Shown piece after piece: positions 45,536 through 56,677 of a DNA stretch of 64,000 nt. Positions within the stretch are counted from its first letter, which is position 1. Every line of letters starts with the position of its first letter. The notes under the pieces are model-generated. The model did no database searches, was not told the DNA's origin, and saw nothing but the letters and a program-made list of their open reading frames with translations. The translations under genes were made by a program, and so were the position numbers. Source of the DNA: Dryomyza anilis (lineage: Eukaryota; Arthropoda; Insecta; Diptera; Dryomyzidae); NCBI GenBank assembly GCA_951804985.1, contig OX638131.1:83540638-83604637 (forward strand), written 5' to 3'.

Positions 45536-46930
45536 AGCGATTCATGCAAGCCTTTGCATTAGTGATGATAAGAAGGACACAACACGAGCGCGTATCATCA
45601 ATATTTTTTGATGTTTTTCTTACTTTGGCCATATGTAGCATATCGACAGAACAACTTATGAACTCAAAAATAGTTGGGATTTAATAATTCAAGTTTTCTT
45701 AACAATTAGCAATTAAAATGTAAAATATACTGTTCAATTAACATATTAAATTTGTTATTCTCTAGTTCCTTTACAGTTTCTTTTATAAATTTACTATTTT
45801 CTATTTAAATTCGAAGCATTAAATGCCAATGAAACCATTCCACATAAATATTATAATTTTTCGCACGTTCTGTCAACTGATGATTTTCAATTTCTTCAAA
45901 TGCAACGCATTAAGTTTCATGGCAGCATGTTTCGGCGAAAAATATGAGATTCATTCAACTGCCAATCCTATATACTATTTTTCAACACCAAATATAACTA
46001 AAGCCATAAAGCAGCACCATCGGTAGTCGGACAGGCAGCCATACGGATGCGACGAATAGCAGTATAGAAAAAAGTATATATATGGTAACCGATTCAGATC
46101 CAAATCAAAGTTTAGTAGATGCAAATGGAACTGCACAAACACAATGCCAATGACAATGACAAAAACTCACTAAACCATAAAGAAATGCATTAAAATCTAT
46201 GGAGTGTGGCATGGAAATGCAATTGCATAAAGCGGAAGAAGTGCCATGGAATAGTAACAGGAAAAAAAACAATGAAAAAATATAGAACCGGTTGGACGCA
46301 TAGATGGATGACTACTGCTTGGTTTGGTATGGTCGTCGGCGGTACGGTCGACGAGATGACGATGATGATGAGAGAAAAATATGTGGTGGACAACGTGCTG
46401 CTGCTCTCACTCCCACTCCCACTCCGCTTAGTGGGTGTATTCAACGGAAGAGCGAAATAAACTAAAGGATACGGAAATGGCGCGCCATGTGGACAACATG
46501 AGCGCCAAAGCAAAATTCTTTTTAATTTTCAAAAAAATACGAATTTCTATTTGAAGTTTTTTTTTTAATTTTATTTTTGTCTATTTTTTCTATTCTTTTT
46601 ATTATTTTTAGTTGCATTTGTTGGTTGGTGTTCCTTCATGGCATGATGTGCATGTTACAATTTTTATGACAGTTTTTATTATTTTCTTTATGGCGGCTAT
46701 TTTTCAAAATAAATGATCTTTATAGCTATGCGAATTTTTTTGTATTGTGCAAAATTTAAGTTTTATTAAATATTTTTCACTTCAAACAGAATATTTTAGC
46801 AAATGCTTTTATATTGAATTTAAAAGTATAACAAGGTACATTACGCCAAGATATATTTGTTTTATTTTATTGAAATAAATTATAAAGAATACTATTGAAT
46901 TATTTTCGATTCTAATCATATTTGTTTAAT
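45536..46930. other. Stretch without a gene
   Basis: No domain was recognised. 46020-46500 is less AT-rich, with ACGATGATGATGAGAG and CTCACTCCCACTCCCACTCC tracts; frames there on both strands appear to follow these simple tracts. It could be unique regulatory or transcribed DNA. Confidence 0.45.
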
Positions 46931-46944
46931 ATTAATTAATATAC

Positions 46945-49660
46945 ATCAGTTACGATTGGCATCCTGTGACATTTACTACAGCTGCCACGGGGAGAGGCAT
47001 GAATTTGGTTGTGAATTTGTAGTCGGCAAGAGACTCCGCCACCTTGTCTCTAGGTTCACACCAGTGAACGAACGACTAGCAATAATCCGCATCAAGGCTA
47101 AATACTTCTATATCAGCCTAATTTGTGCACACGCTCCGACGAATAACGAGGACGATGAAACTAAAGAGACTTTCTATGAGCGCCTAAACGAAACCTATGA
47201 GCGCTGCCCCCCTCACGACATCTAAATTGTGATTGGCGACTTTAATGCCAAGGTGTGCCATGAGGGTATCTTTGGTTCAACGGTTGGACAATTCAGCCTC
47301 CACGACAACACCTCCGACAATGGAATGAGGCTGATCGACTTCGCCGCAGCACGAAACATGGTAATTAGTGGTACTAGATTTAAGCATCTCAATATTCACA
47401 AGGCCAAGTGGCGGTCACCCGATCAGAACACGCGCAACCAAATTGAACATGTTGTGAGGAACAGAAGGCACGCTTCAAGTGTGATGGATGTACGCTCGAA
47501 CCGAAATGCCAATATCGACTCGAATCACTTTCTTGTAGCAGACAAGGTTCGCACACGATTATGTGCTGCGAAAAACGCACGGAAACCCACGCAAAGAAAG
47601 CTAGACGTCAGTAAACTGCACACACAACAGACCGAACAAGCCTATGCCGCTCGACTCTCACACCTGCTTGCCCAAGGCACTCCCCCTCTCGATAATATAT
47701 GCGCGCAGTGGACACACGTCTCCCGCTCAATGCGTACGGCTGCCGAAGAGGTGCTTGGAGAGTGTCGCGCAGCCACTGCAGAGAAAGACGCTTCATATAG
47801 AGCCACCCTGCAGTCGGTAGATACGCGAGCCGCGAAGGAGCGATACAGAGAGAAGAGGAAGGAGTAGAGACATCTTTTAAGGCGCAAGAAAAGAGTATTA
47901 GAAAGACGCGAGTGTGAAGATATTGATATGCATGGCGACAGGAACGAGGCTTGAAAATTCTTTCAGAAGATAAGGCGCCTGACCGGAGTTTTAAAGACAG
48001 GACCCTCTTCCTGTCAGGACGATGACGGGAATCTAGTAACAGATGTCCAGGGTACACAGAGATTATGGAGAGAGCACTTCTCTGATCTTCTAGCAGGCGA
48101 TGATGACAACTATTCCGTAGATGGAGAAGACAGCTTGACAACCCCAGTTGCTGACGACGGCGTTGACATACCTCCGCCAGACCGTGAAGAGGTCTGTACA
48201 GCCATCAACAGACTGAAAATTAATAAAGCCCCAGGATCTGATGTTTTGCCTGCTGAGTTGTTTAAGACCGGAGGCGATGAGCTCATAACGAGCATGCACC
48301 AGCTCATCAGCAGAATATGGTCAGAAAAAAGCATGACTATCGAATGGAATCTTAGTATACTCTGCCCAATCCTTAAGAAGGGGATCCCACGATATGCGCC
48401 AACTACCGTGGGATAAGTGTCCTCAACATCGCGTATAAAGTTCTAACGAGCGTGGATCTTATCAGTGCGGCTTCAGACCTGGCAAGGCCACCATAGAACC
48501 GATTTTCACATTGCGTCAAATCCTAGAAAAGACCAAAGCGGCAGATCGACACCCACCACCTCTTCGTCGACTACAAAGCTGCCTTCGACAGTCCGATAAG
48601 AAGTCGCCTATACGCCACCATGTCTAAGTTCGGTATACCTGCGAAACTTATAAGGCTTTGCAGGATGACCCTGAGCGACACACGTTGCTCAGTGAAAATT
48701 GGGAACAACCTCACCGATACGTTTAATACTGAACGAGGTTTCAGACAAGGCGATTCCCTATCGTGTGACTTCTTCAACCTAATAATGGCGAATATTGTAA
48801 GAGCTGCACAACTCCATCACAATGGCACTATCTACAACAAGAGTTCCATTCAGCTCGGGTACGCTGATGATATCGACATCATTGGGCAGAGCGTACGAGC
48901 AGTCAGTGCAGCATTCTCCAGTTTAGAGAGGGAATCGCGTCGAATGAGTCTTACGGTGAACGAGGACAAGACGAAGTACCTAGTGTCAACAAACAAAGAG
49001 TCCCGGCGTCTTGGACAATACGTCACTATTGACAACCACAACTTCGAAGTTGTGAAGGACTTCGTATACCTAGGAACCAGCATCAACAAAGAAAACAATG
49101 TCAGCCTGGAGATTAGCCGAAGAATAACTCTTGCCAGCATGTGTTACTTTGGGCTCAGTCGGCAATTGAGGAGCAGAGCACTCTCCCAACGGACAAAAAT
49201 TACGCTGTATAAGTCGCTCATCATGCCAGTCTTCCTCTATGGCGCTGAGGCATGGACGCTTGCCAACACCGATGAGCGAGCTTTAGGAGCGTTCGCCAGA
49301 AAGATTATTCGGAAAATCTATGGCCCGATATGCGTTGAAAACGAGTACAGAATCAGATGGAGCGACGAGCTGCATGAACTTTACGCCGACATTGACATAG
49401 TCAGACGCATTAAGATTCAGCGCCTACGCTGGCTTGGACATGTCGAGCGATGAAAGCGCTCCAGCAAAAAAGGTGTTCAATTCTGTACCTAGTGGTGGTC
49501 AACGTAGGAGAGGGCGTCCGAATCTCCGGTGGAGCGACCAAGTGCGATACAACCTGACAACACTGGCGCCAGCGCGTGCAATGCAGAAGCGACTGGCGAG
49601 GGGTGATTGGTGCGGCCGAAACCCACCATGGGTTGTAATGGCCAAATAAGTAAGTAAGTT
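46945..49660 (+). pseudogene. RTE-like LINE with endonuclease and RT, broken
   Basis: The largest LINE in the window, 5'-truncated inside the nuclease. 46956-47867 encodes the endonuclease end and linker: ICAHAPTNNEDDE, a stop at 47223, then IVIGDFNAKVCHEG, HKAKWRSPDQNTRNQIEHVV (Glu where related elements have Asp) and DSNHFLVADKVRTRL (Asn in the catalytic SDH position, so the nuclease is probably dead). 48135-48416 gives INKAPGSDVLPAELFKTGGD and LCPILKKG. 48410-48610 is frameshifted. 48620-49453 is an open RT palm and thumb: GFRQGDSLSCDFFNLIM, GYADDIDIIG (intact catalytic box), VNEDKTKYLVST and PVFLYGAEAWTLAN. A stop at 49451 precedes the C-terminal RPNLRWSDQV. The 3' end is an AAGTAAGTAAGTTA microsatellite (49646-49660), matching the tail of the element at 43.4 kb. 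Confidence 0.87.
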
Positions 49661-50735
49661 ACGATATAACAATAAAATAAAAAATGAAAAACCAGGTCAA
49701 AATCACAAAATATTCATGATTTAACGATAAACAATTTTACGAAAATGTTTTGATAAATTTTCGCGGTGGTTTTAAAATAGATAGAATTAACTGTTTTATA
49801 ATTTTGTTAATGTGCACATAGTTTAGTCACAAATACTAAAGATAGGCATAATAATTATGAAGTAATTAAAAAAGCAAATAGGTATTAGTAGAAATATTGA
49901 AGAATACGGCAAGCTACAAAAATAATTTTGACACTGAAATTGACACTTTTTGTATATATTTGAATAAATTATTGATTTTTTTTCGGATTCATAAAGAATT
50001 TTAATATTTTTTAATATAACTATTTATTGTTTTATAAAAAGTCTCTTTTTTTCATCGTAATTTCTAAGTATCAAATATCAAGTACTAATAAATAATATAT
50101 ATTTATTGTATAGTGTAATCAACACTAATTTTTCTATTTTTCATTGACAGGTTCTCTGAGAGATTGTTACGACGCCACTCGATCTGCATATTGATGTCAA
50201 TGCTGATAGGAGCGCATATCACATCATGTTTGTAGAGAGATGCTTCAATAATGGTTTTTGCAAATTTCAATACCATGCTCAGGACGCACTCTCAAGAGAA
50301 CGCAACGAGTAATTCCAGTGAAGTTCGCTGGAATGTGCAGCACACCGTTTTTACTTCCAGTTGTGCGCGTGCCGGCGGTATTATTGTAATAAATACATAA
50401 TTTACAATTAATTAAATTGCAACTAAAGTGTAAATATTTAAAAAATATATATTAAAAGTTAATCTCGAGAGTCTAAAGTGTAAGAGTGTGAAAAAATATA
50501 TAAATTGGATGCTTAATTTGGAAAGAATAAGTGATAGTGAAAAAAATGAAAAAAAAAATATTAAAAATAATTATGTGAAACGAAATTTAATTGAAAATTC
50601 CAGAATAGCAAGTAACTCCGCACACAAAGTTCAATTAAAACTCAGAAAAAAATGGTTCCTGGTAAGTTTGCACATCATAAATAATTTGGAATTCTTTTAT
50701 TTAATAAGTTATATTTTTTAAACTGTCTTTAAATT
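49661..50735. other. Mostly non-coding; one possible small exon
   Basis: After a good acceptor (TTTTTCATTGACAG, ending 50150) one frame, about 50174-50312, reads IVTTPLDLHIDVNADRSAYH... and continues to a TAA after RERNE, with balanced composition. It might be a terminal exon of an unidentified gene or element. No upstream exon was found. A 77-residue Lys/Asn-rich frame at 50488-50721 looks accidental. Confidence 0.3.
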
Positions 50736-51225
50736 GATTTCATAGTCAATTATTTATTCCAAAAATCATATAAATCGCTCCAATGGTTCCTGAAATTTGT
50801 TTTCCCTAAATCCTTCATTTCTTCTAAACGGAGCGTTCTAGAGAGCGCATTTTTTAATGATTTCAAAGTCAATTTTTTGAAATTAGATTTTCTAAAATCC
50901 TTCGTATCTTCCAAACGGAGGTGATTTTAATGTAATTATTTATTCTAAAATCATTTAAATCGATTTAGTGGTTCCAGAGAAATCAGTCCATAAAATTAGA
51001 TTTTCTTAAATCCTTCATATCTTCTACACGGAGCGGTCGGAATGGTCAAAGTAGGCGCATTTTATAGTGATTTCAATGTAAATTATTTACTAAAAAAATC
51101 ATTTAAATTGATCCAGTGGTTCTAGAGACATCAGACCATTTGTCTTAAATCCTTCATATCGTCTGAACGGAGCGGCTTAGAGGGGTAAAAGTAGACGCAT
51201 TTGATGGTGATTTCAAAGTATTTAA
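50736..51225. repeat. Four to five diverged tandem units, about 120-150 bp
   Basis: Recurring order of blocks: GATTTCA(A/T)(A/T)GTCAATT, AAAATCAT(T/A)TAAATCG, AGTGGTTCCAGAGA, AAATCCTTCATATCTTCT and ACGGAGCG. Unit starts fall near 50739, 50859, 50923, 51071 and 51209. A piece of the same repeat (GGCGCATTTTATAGTGATTT) is present at the right edge of the window at 63969. Confidence 0.65.
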
Positions 51226-51456
51226 GATCACTAATAAGTTGAAAAAAAATTGATAATAATTTTCATAAATAGTATAACCCAGGCTGAAAAACCTATTTTA
51301 AACAAAAATAGGTTTAAAGATCTCGTTAATTAGATTCGATTTAAAACAATTATTACTTTAATATTATAATTCCATACCTTTGGATTCGGACAATTTACTG
51401 AATTATAAATACGAATTTTGTGAGGCTATATCCTGACCAAAACGCAAATATTTATG

Positions 51457-51712
51457 TTTTTTATGCTATAACTTTTTATTAGCTCAAAATAAAATAGAGA
51501 TGTAAAGGAATTAATTGTTTGTTTTTAAAGCACCTATCTATGGCATCATTATTTAAAAATATTTTGCCAAACATTAATTTGCCATTTGTTATTTGAAGGA
51601 AAAATTTTTTGGCAAATTTAAATAATGATGCCAATCGATAGGTGCTTTAAAAACAGACAACTAATACCTTTAAACTGCTATTTCATCTTGCATGAATAAA
51701 AAGCTATAGCAA
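51457..51712. repeat. Hairpin repeat A
   Basis: The left arm (TGCTATAACTTTTTATTAGC to GCATCATTATTTAAA) returns inverted to 51712 (AATAATGATGCCAATCG ... ATAAAAAGCTATAGC). Arms are about 110 bp and diverged. It shares the TTTTTAAAGCACCTAT block with hairpin B. Confidence 0.7.
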
Positions 51713-51724
51713 AAAAACGAAGAA

Positions 51725-51940
51725 ATTGGAAAAATTGAAAATCTTGTCATGCCAAAAGGGCGAATCTTTCCTTTTTCGCCATAACTATTTATTGGTACGA
51801 GATAAAATAGTAGTGTGAAGGCATTTATTGTTTGTTTTTAAAGCAGCTATCGATTTGCATCATTACTTAAAAATATTTTCTAGCAAATAACAAAAATTCG
51901 AAAAATTGAAAATCTTGTCATGCCTTTTGGCATGACAAGA
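51725..51940. repeat. Half-copy of the hairpin B sequence
   Basis: TCTTGTCATGCCAAAAGGGC, the TATTTATTGGTACGAGATAA block and the TTTTTAAAGCAGCTATCGAT block occur in the same order as in the left arm of hairpin B. It ends in a small palindrome, CTTGTCATGCCTTTTGGCAT followed by GACAAG. Confidence 0.7.
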
Positions 51941-52345
51941 AAAGTCAAAACCAGAAGGGCGAATTTGAAAAATTAAAAATCTTGTCATGCCAAAAGGGCG
52001 AATCTTTCCTTTTTCGCTATAACTATTTATTGGTACGAGATAAAATAGTAGTGAGGAGGCATTTATTGTTTGTTTTTAAAGCACCTATTAAACTGCATCA
52101 TTATTTAAAAATATTTTGCCAAACTTTTTTTCCTGCAAATAACAAATGGCAAGTTAATGTTTGATAAAATATTTTTAATTGATGACGCAGATCGATAGGT
52201 GCTTTAAAAACAAACAATAAATGCCTTCACACTACTATTTTATCTCGTACCAATAAATAGTTATGGCGAAAAAGGAAAGATTCGCCCTTTTGGCATGACA
52301 AGATTTTTAATTTTTCAAATTCGCCCTTTTGGTTTTGACTTTTGT
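51941..52345. repeat. Long near-perfect hairpin B (about 180-bp arms)
   Basis: Left arm 51941-52118 (AGTCAAAACCAGAAGGGCGA, TCATGCCAAAAGGGCGAATC, ATTGGTACGAGATAAAATAG, TTTTAAAGCACCTAT) is inverted at 52160-52345 (ATAGGTGCTTTAAAA, CTATTTTATCTCGTACCAAT, GATTCGCCCTTTTGGCATGA, TCGCCCTTTTGGTTTTGACT) with few mismatches and a loop of roughly 40 bp. A transcript across it would fold into a long double-stranded stem. A further single end, CATTCGCCCTTTTGGCATGA, lies at 52449. Confidence 0.85.
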
Positions 52346-52474
52346 GGCTAGATATATCCAACAAAACGACACGCGATTTTAGCACAGTATATTTGAGGAA
52401 AAACTACATTCAAAAATGTAAAAAAAACGCAAATGTCAAAAATTGCACATTCGCCCTTTTGGCATGATAGTGAC

Positions 52475-52787
52475 GATATGTTTTAAAAGTAGGCGTGATC
52501 CGTCCACATTTATTTTTCAACGTTTTTTTGATTATTTTTTTTTACTTTTATATAAATTTTTTTAAATATTGGGATATACGTCGTTAATTTCTGATATGTA
52601 AATTATGAGTGTAAGAATGTTCAGCATAACTAAGAACTTTAAAAGGTAGGTATACAATTAAATTTCCCACTTTGATATCCCCACCAAAGTGTAGGGTATT
52701 CCATAGTCGGGCCCGACCGACTATAAATCCCGTCCCATGTGACCGAACTTACCCAAGTGACCTAACTTTCCCTACTCTTTTTTTTCG
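52475..52787 (+). mobile_element. DINE-1/INE-1-like type 1, 3' part
   Basis: Carries AGGCGTGATCCGTCCACATT, GTGTAGGGTATTCCATAGTC, the TAGTCGGGCCCGACCGACTA hairpin (52704) and CCCATGTGACCGAACTTACC, but lacks the head. The terminus is degenerate (CTTTCCCTACTC). Confidence 0.8.
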
Positions 52788-53189
52788 TGTTTTCAGTTAA
52801 CTCCATTTTAAATTTTTTTATGATGTGACCTTTATGTTCGAACCTCGATTTCATGGAATGAGACTTTTTTTTAAATGTTCTAGTGATGACTTCAGACCTG
52901 AGACACGATGATATTAGTTCATTTTTTTTAATATGTTTTAACTACTTTTTAATATGTTTTAACTACTATTAATAAATTTCACAAGTTGGGTAATGTCGTA
53001 TTCTTAAGAATTATGCGGTTAATTTTCTTGTGCTTGCGCATATATTTTTTTCTTCGTATTCTTTTGCAATCAAACTTCTAATTATGTGTAAGGTTTTATC
53101 TTCTTTCTTATTTTGAGTAATTGTACATTTTTTCACTTTAAAATTGAATGCTATATTAATAAGTTTTACAGCAAAAATGTTAGGTATTA
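52788..53189. other. AT-rich spacer, no gene seen
   Basis: Long T tracts and no coding region or recognised repeat family. Confidence 0.5.
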
Positions 53190-54500
53190 TTTAACTATTT
53201 TTAAAGCAAACGTGCAAACGTGCGTCGCACATAAAATCATGTCGTGCGGGCTCACATCGTGTGTGCTATATGCGAGCAATATAAACACATAACGTACGGG
53301 CGCACGACAAGAGTGCGTAGTGAGAGCTGTGTGCGAGCACACAAAATCACAAAACTCACATTCGTGAGTCTACTGTGTACTTATTGGAAAATACATAATT
53401 TTTTAAATTTTCAATGATCTTTCTAACAACTATTAATAATTGGCTGCCAGTGTCACCACTTTTGATCATAAGTGTTCCACTCCTGGCTGAGGGCTAATCC
53501 GAGTGTGTGCGCGTCGCATTCTCATCGTGTTCGCCAACTCACTCAACCAAATCTACGGGTTCAATGAGAACTTTCCCTGCTGCGAGGAGTGCAGCATGAA
53601 TGACGTTTTGAGCTACTTGATCTATTTGGCGGATATTGACTACTTCAAGGACTGGTCGCGTTTGTACCACAATCAGTCGAAGCAGACGCAGCTGGTCAAA
53701 CAGACGCCAACTTCACCGAGCGCATCGACTTGGAGCACTAGGAGTCAGTTTATCGTCGTTGAAATCTAGGGCTAGAAAGCAGGCCGCTGACTAATCGATT
53801 CGGACACGCCCAAGGATACAGTAGCTGCAACAACACAAGGTTCTTCATTTATCGGGCAATTAAAAGAGTAGGATATAGCTTGCCGATGAAATTGCCTTCG
53901 AGTCGCGTCAGCTGTAGAAAGTCTACACAAGTTGACCGAGCTGCTGTCGAAGTTGTCCGAATTATTGCTGACGCTACAATAACGTGAATCCGTTCGGGTA
54001 CCCCGTAGTACTATGTTATAAATGAATGTAATTATGAGTTAATAATGTAATCTAAATATTAGTTTACAATTTTTTTTTAATATTAAAAAGCATGTCAAAC
54101 AATTTTGTATTTTTTTTATTTTGTTTTAGTCGCATTCGTGCGGCCTATATGAGGCTCATATAGGTCTCACACATTTTTCTCGCACTCGTGCGAGTATGCG
54201 TCGCAAATGCGGAGCATACAATTTTTTTCAGCATTCGTGCGAGCTATATGAGTCTCATATGCGCCTCATACATTTTTCTCGTACTCGTGCGACTATATTG
54301 AGGCGCATGTGCGTTGCATACTTCGGATTTTTTAAAATTTTGTACGCACTCGTGCGACTATATTGATGCTCAAATGCAACTCACAAATGCCTAGTGCGAG
54401 CGTATTGAGTCTCAATTGCGGACACACGCGTGCGCGCGACTTTTTTATCAGGCGTGCGCTCACAGTGCGGGCACAATGCGAGCATTTTGATATCTGGGTA
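53190..54500. mobile_element. Candidate fold-back element with G+C-rich repeat arms
   Basis: Two stretches rich in GTGCG, CGCAC and GAGC motifs lie at 53190-53400 and 54120-54500, unlike the AT-rich surroundings. The right stretch has about five tandem units near 53 bp, with shared CACTCGTGCGACTATAT, GAGTCTCATATGCG and CATACATTTTTCTCG blocks. Between them is a decayed gene-like fragment with animal-like codon usage. The layout resembles Foldback-type elements that carry captured DNA, but matching outer ends and a target duplication were not demonstrated. Confidence 0.45.
53475..53990 (+). pseudogene. Decayed fragment of an unidentified protein gene
   Basis: One frame, with an ATG at 53503, reads RRILIVFANSLNQIYGFNEN, FPCCEECSMNDVLSYLIYLA and DIDYFKDWSRLYHNQSKQT and ends at 53769. 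After frame changes near 53705 other blocks continue the apparent protein: TDANFTERIDLEH (stop after it), SRARKQAAD, SDTPKDTVAATTQGSSFIGQ, LADEIAFESRQL and SLHKLTELLSKLSELLLTL, the last leucine-rich and amphipathic. No introns interrupt it and no reverse transcriptase or transposase motif is present, so it resembles a retro-copied or captured host gene. The source gene was not recognised. At least two frameshifts and three stops show that it is not functional. Confidence 0.55.
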
Positions 54501-55936
54501 TATACAAATGGTTTAAAACCAATTCAAAATTTATATATTTAATTTCTATTTCTTTTAACCTTTTCCTTATTTCTATATTTTTATTTTGAAAAAGTTTAAT
54601 TTTGTTAGTTATTGGATATTTGTTAATATATTTTGTTTTGTAGTGTCGATGTTGTCGTTGTCTTTTGGGAAATTGTAAGTTAATACTCCAAAAAAAGAAA
54701 GACTACGCAATTGCTCGGAAATTTGAGACAGGTGCTGTTCAATGGTTAAATCGATATATATCCAGTTTTACTTGAATTTAGTTTTTCCGCGAAAGCCTAA
54801 GAAACATGTTAGAGGTACACATGTCAAACTGCGTATGTCTCGTACATTGCGTATTCAGTGTAGCTGCATATGTGGCATAAAATTTTTGTAGGAAAATTAA
54901 AATACTCAACTCTACGCAACATACGCAATAAAATTGTCTCGTAGCTCTCGTATCTATCCGCGTATAATTTTGTTTGACATTTTATTTTATAAACAAAAAG
55001 TTCTGAATATTTGTAATTTTTTTTATTCAACATTTTCCTAACGAATACCGCGCTAACATGTCTCGCGTATATTGTATTTAATATATTGTGTTAATTAGAA
55101 GCCAAATTATGATCTTTCAAATGTTTGAAATTGGAGGTTTGTTGCAGTTTTCGATCGAATCAGATTTTACCTGTAGGTAGTTTCTGTAATTTTGTCGATC
55201 ATACTGTCGATTTGACGTCATAATGACGCAATTTTCATTTCTTTTCGAATAATTTTGTTGACATTTGAACAATTTTGTCGTCACAGAAATCGACAATTTT
55301 ATCAATTGTTTACAGAAAATAGCTGCTGGAAAATTCTAAACAAACGATTTTTAATTTATTATTTTCTAAACGAATTGAAACCGTTGAAGTCAAAGCATGC
55401 TGTTTAAATTCATTTCAAAAATTATTTATTGTAAAAGTAAAAACGTTTGTTTAAAAAGTTTCATATGAAATTCGATCAAAAGTTGGAATATGCCTCTATA
55501 TTCCAATCCTAAAAAATAACAGATCCTAATTTGAAATTCCCCGCCAAAGGTGGACCATTCCCCGATTACCCACTAAGACTAAAATTCCCCACTAATTGGG
55601 GAATTCTCCTCCAAAAAATCAAAGTATATGAGATAGTTTTTGATTATAAACTATTATAAATTAAGTAATTGGATATCTTATGTGATACTACTGTTCCAGC
55701 TGAAACCACGATGCAAAAAGAACAATCGAAAGAAGTTAATAAGTTAGAAATACCTATTGGAGAGATTTGTAGATCAGCTATATGTAGAGAAATCTACTTC
55801 CATCTATATCAGCTATTTAACGAAAGTGTTCATGAAAGCAGTACATAAACGTTGGTACTGAGTACCTTTGAATATAAAATCGAGTACCAACATAATGAGT
55901 GCATTTTTATATTCAAGTACAAATGCAAACATTTAT
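54501..55936. other. AT-rich stretch, no gene seen
   Basis: Short frames on the minus strand (54824-55033, 55117-55305) show no recognised domain. A small hairpin AATTCCCC...GGGGAATT lies at 55583-55605. Confidence 0.45.
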
Positions 55937-56677
55937 ATCGTCATTGTAGAACGAAAAGTCACCAAACACATTTTCTAAATGCCAAATATTCATTTACAAA
56001 AATCTTTCAAAATCTGTCAGTTTTTAATCGATGAACTCAATTTTTTTTTACCACATCGTAGAAAATGTAAATCTTGATTTTTCAACTTTTAAAATGCATC
56101 ATTTACTTTTAATAATATTGTTACGAAAAGAAACAATCAACGACGCAAGACAATTCAACGCACAAAGTAATGTGTTAGCAAGAGACGGAAGATCAGTCAG
56201 CGCACTGGGGCAATGAGCGAGAAAGAGAAGGAAGATCAGCACAATAAAACACATGAGTGCGAATGAGATGCAAATAGCATGTCGCATTCACAAAAATTGT
56301 GGAAGGTTTTCGAAGCATGTCGAACTGTGTTGAAACTTGTCGAAATGATGTATGCAGTATATAAGTGCGCCGCATTTGAGGCACAGACATCAGTAGTAAT
56401 TGGAAAGTGGTCGAGTACGTCTCGTGTGAGAACAATGTCAAGTTAAATTGTAGAAATTCAGCAGTTAATATAAGTGATTATTCCTTAAGTTGTTATTTAA
56501 GTGAATTAATAAAGTTAATTGTTAAATTTAAACCAAACATAATTTTATACACAATCCAGAGATATGAAATTTTAGAATAGTTTTTCGTAGACTGAATTTT
56601 CGTAACAATATTAATCAACAAACTTGAAAATTAAGTTATTTATAAAAATGTATTCGATGACTTTTCGTTCTACAACG
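55937..56677. mobile_element. Small MITE with TCGTCRTTGTAGAACGAAAA ends, split by an LTR
   Basis: The left end TCGTCATTGTAGAACGAAAA (about 55939-55958) plus GTCA is matched by the inverted TGACTTTTCGTTCTACAACG through CGA at 56650-56672. Without the LTR inserted at 56119-56607 the unit is about 250 bp. ATAT-type sequence flanks the ends. A single end of the same family lies at 45505. Confidence 0.7.
56119..56607 (+). mobile_element. Solo LTR of a Ty3/gypsy-type retrotransposon
   Basis: Starts TGTTACGAAAAG and ends TTTTCGTAACA, with inverted TG...CA-type termini, and is flanked by ATAT on both sides (56115-56118 and 56608-56611), a 4-bp target duplication. Inside are a TATA box (GTATATAAG, 56357-56365), an initiator-like CATCAGTAG (56388-56396) about 30 bp downstream, and AATAAA (56507-56512), giving a U3-R-U5 order on the plus strand. 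No internal coding region is present, so it probably arose by LTR-LTR recombination. The ATAT target is used by some insect gypsy-type elements. Orientation is inferred from the TATA box. Confidence 0.85.

Noticed and set aside
46190..46513. Overlapping frames on both strands, 84 and 107 residues
   Set aside because: Both follow GATGATGATG and CTCCCACTCC simple tracts; neither has a recognisable motif or conserved partner.
47608..48141. 177-residue minus-strand frame
   Set aside because: Antisense shadow of the RTE-like LINE coding region.
55583..55605. Hairpin AATTCCCC...GGGGAATT as a terminator or regulatory site
   Set aside because: Short stem in AT-rich DNA without a neighbouring gene; no support for function.
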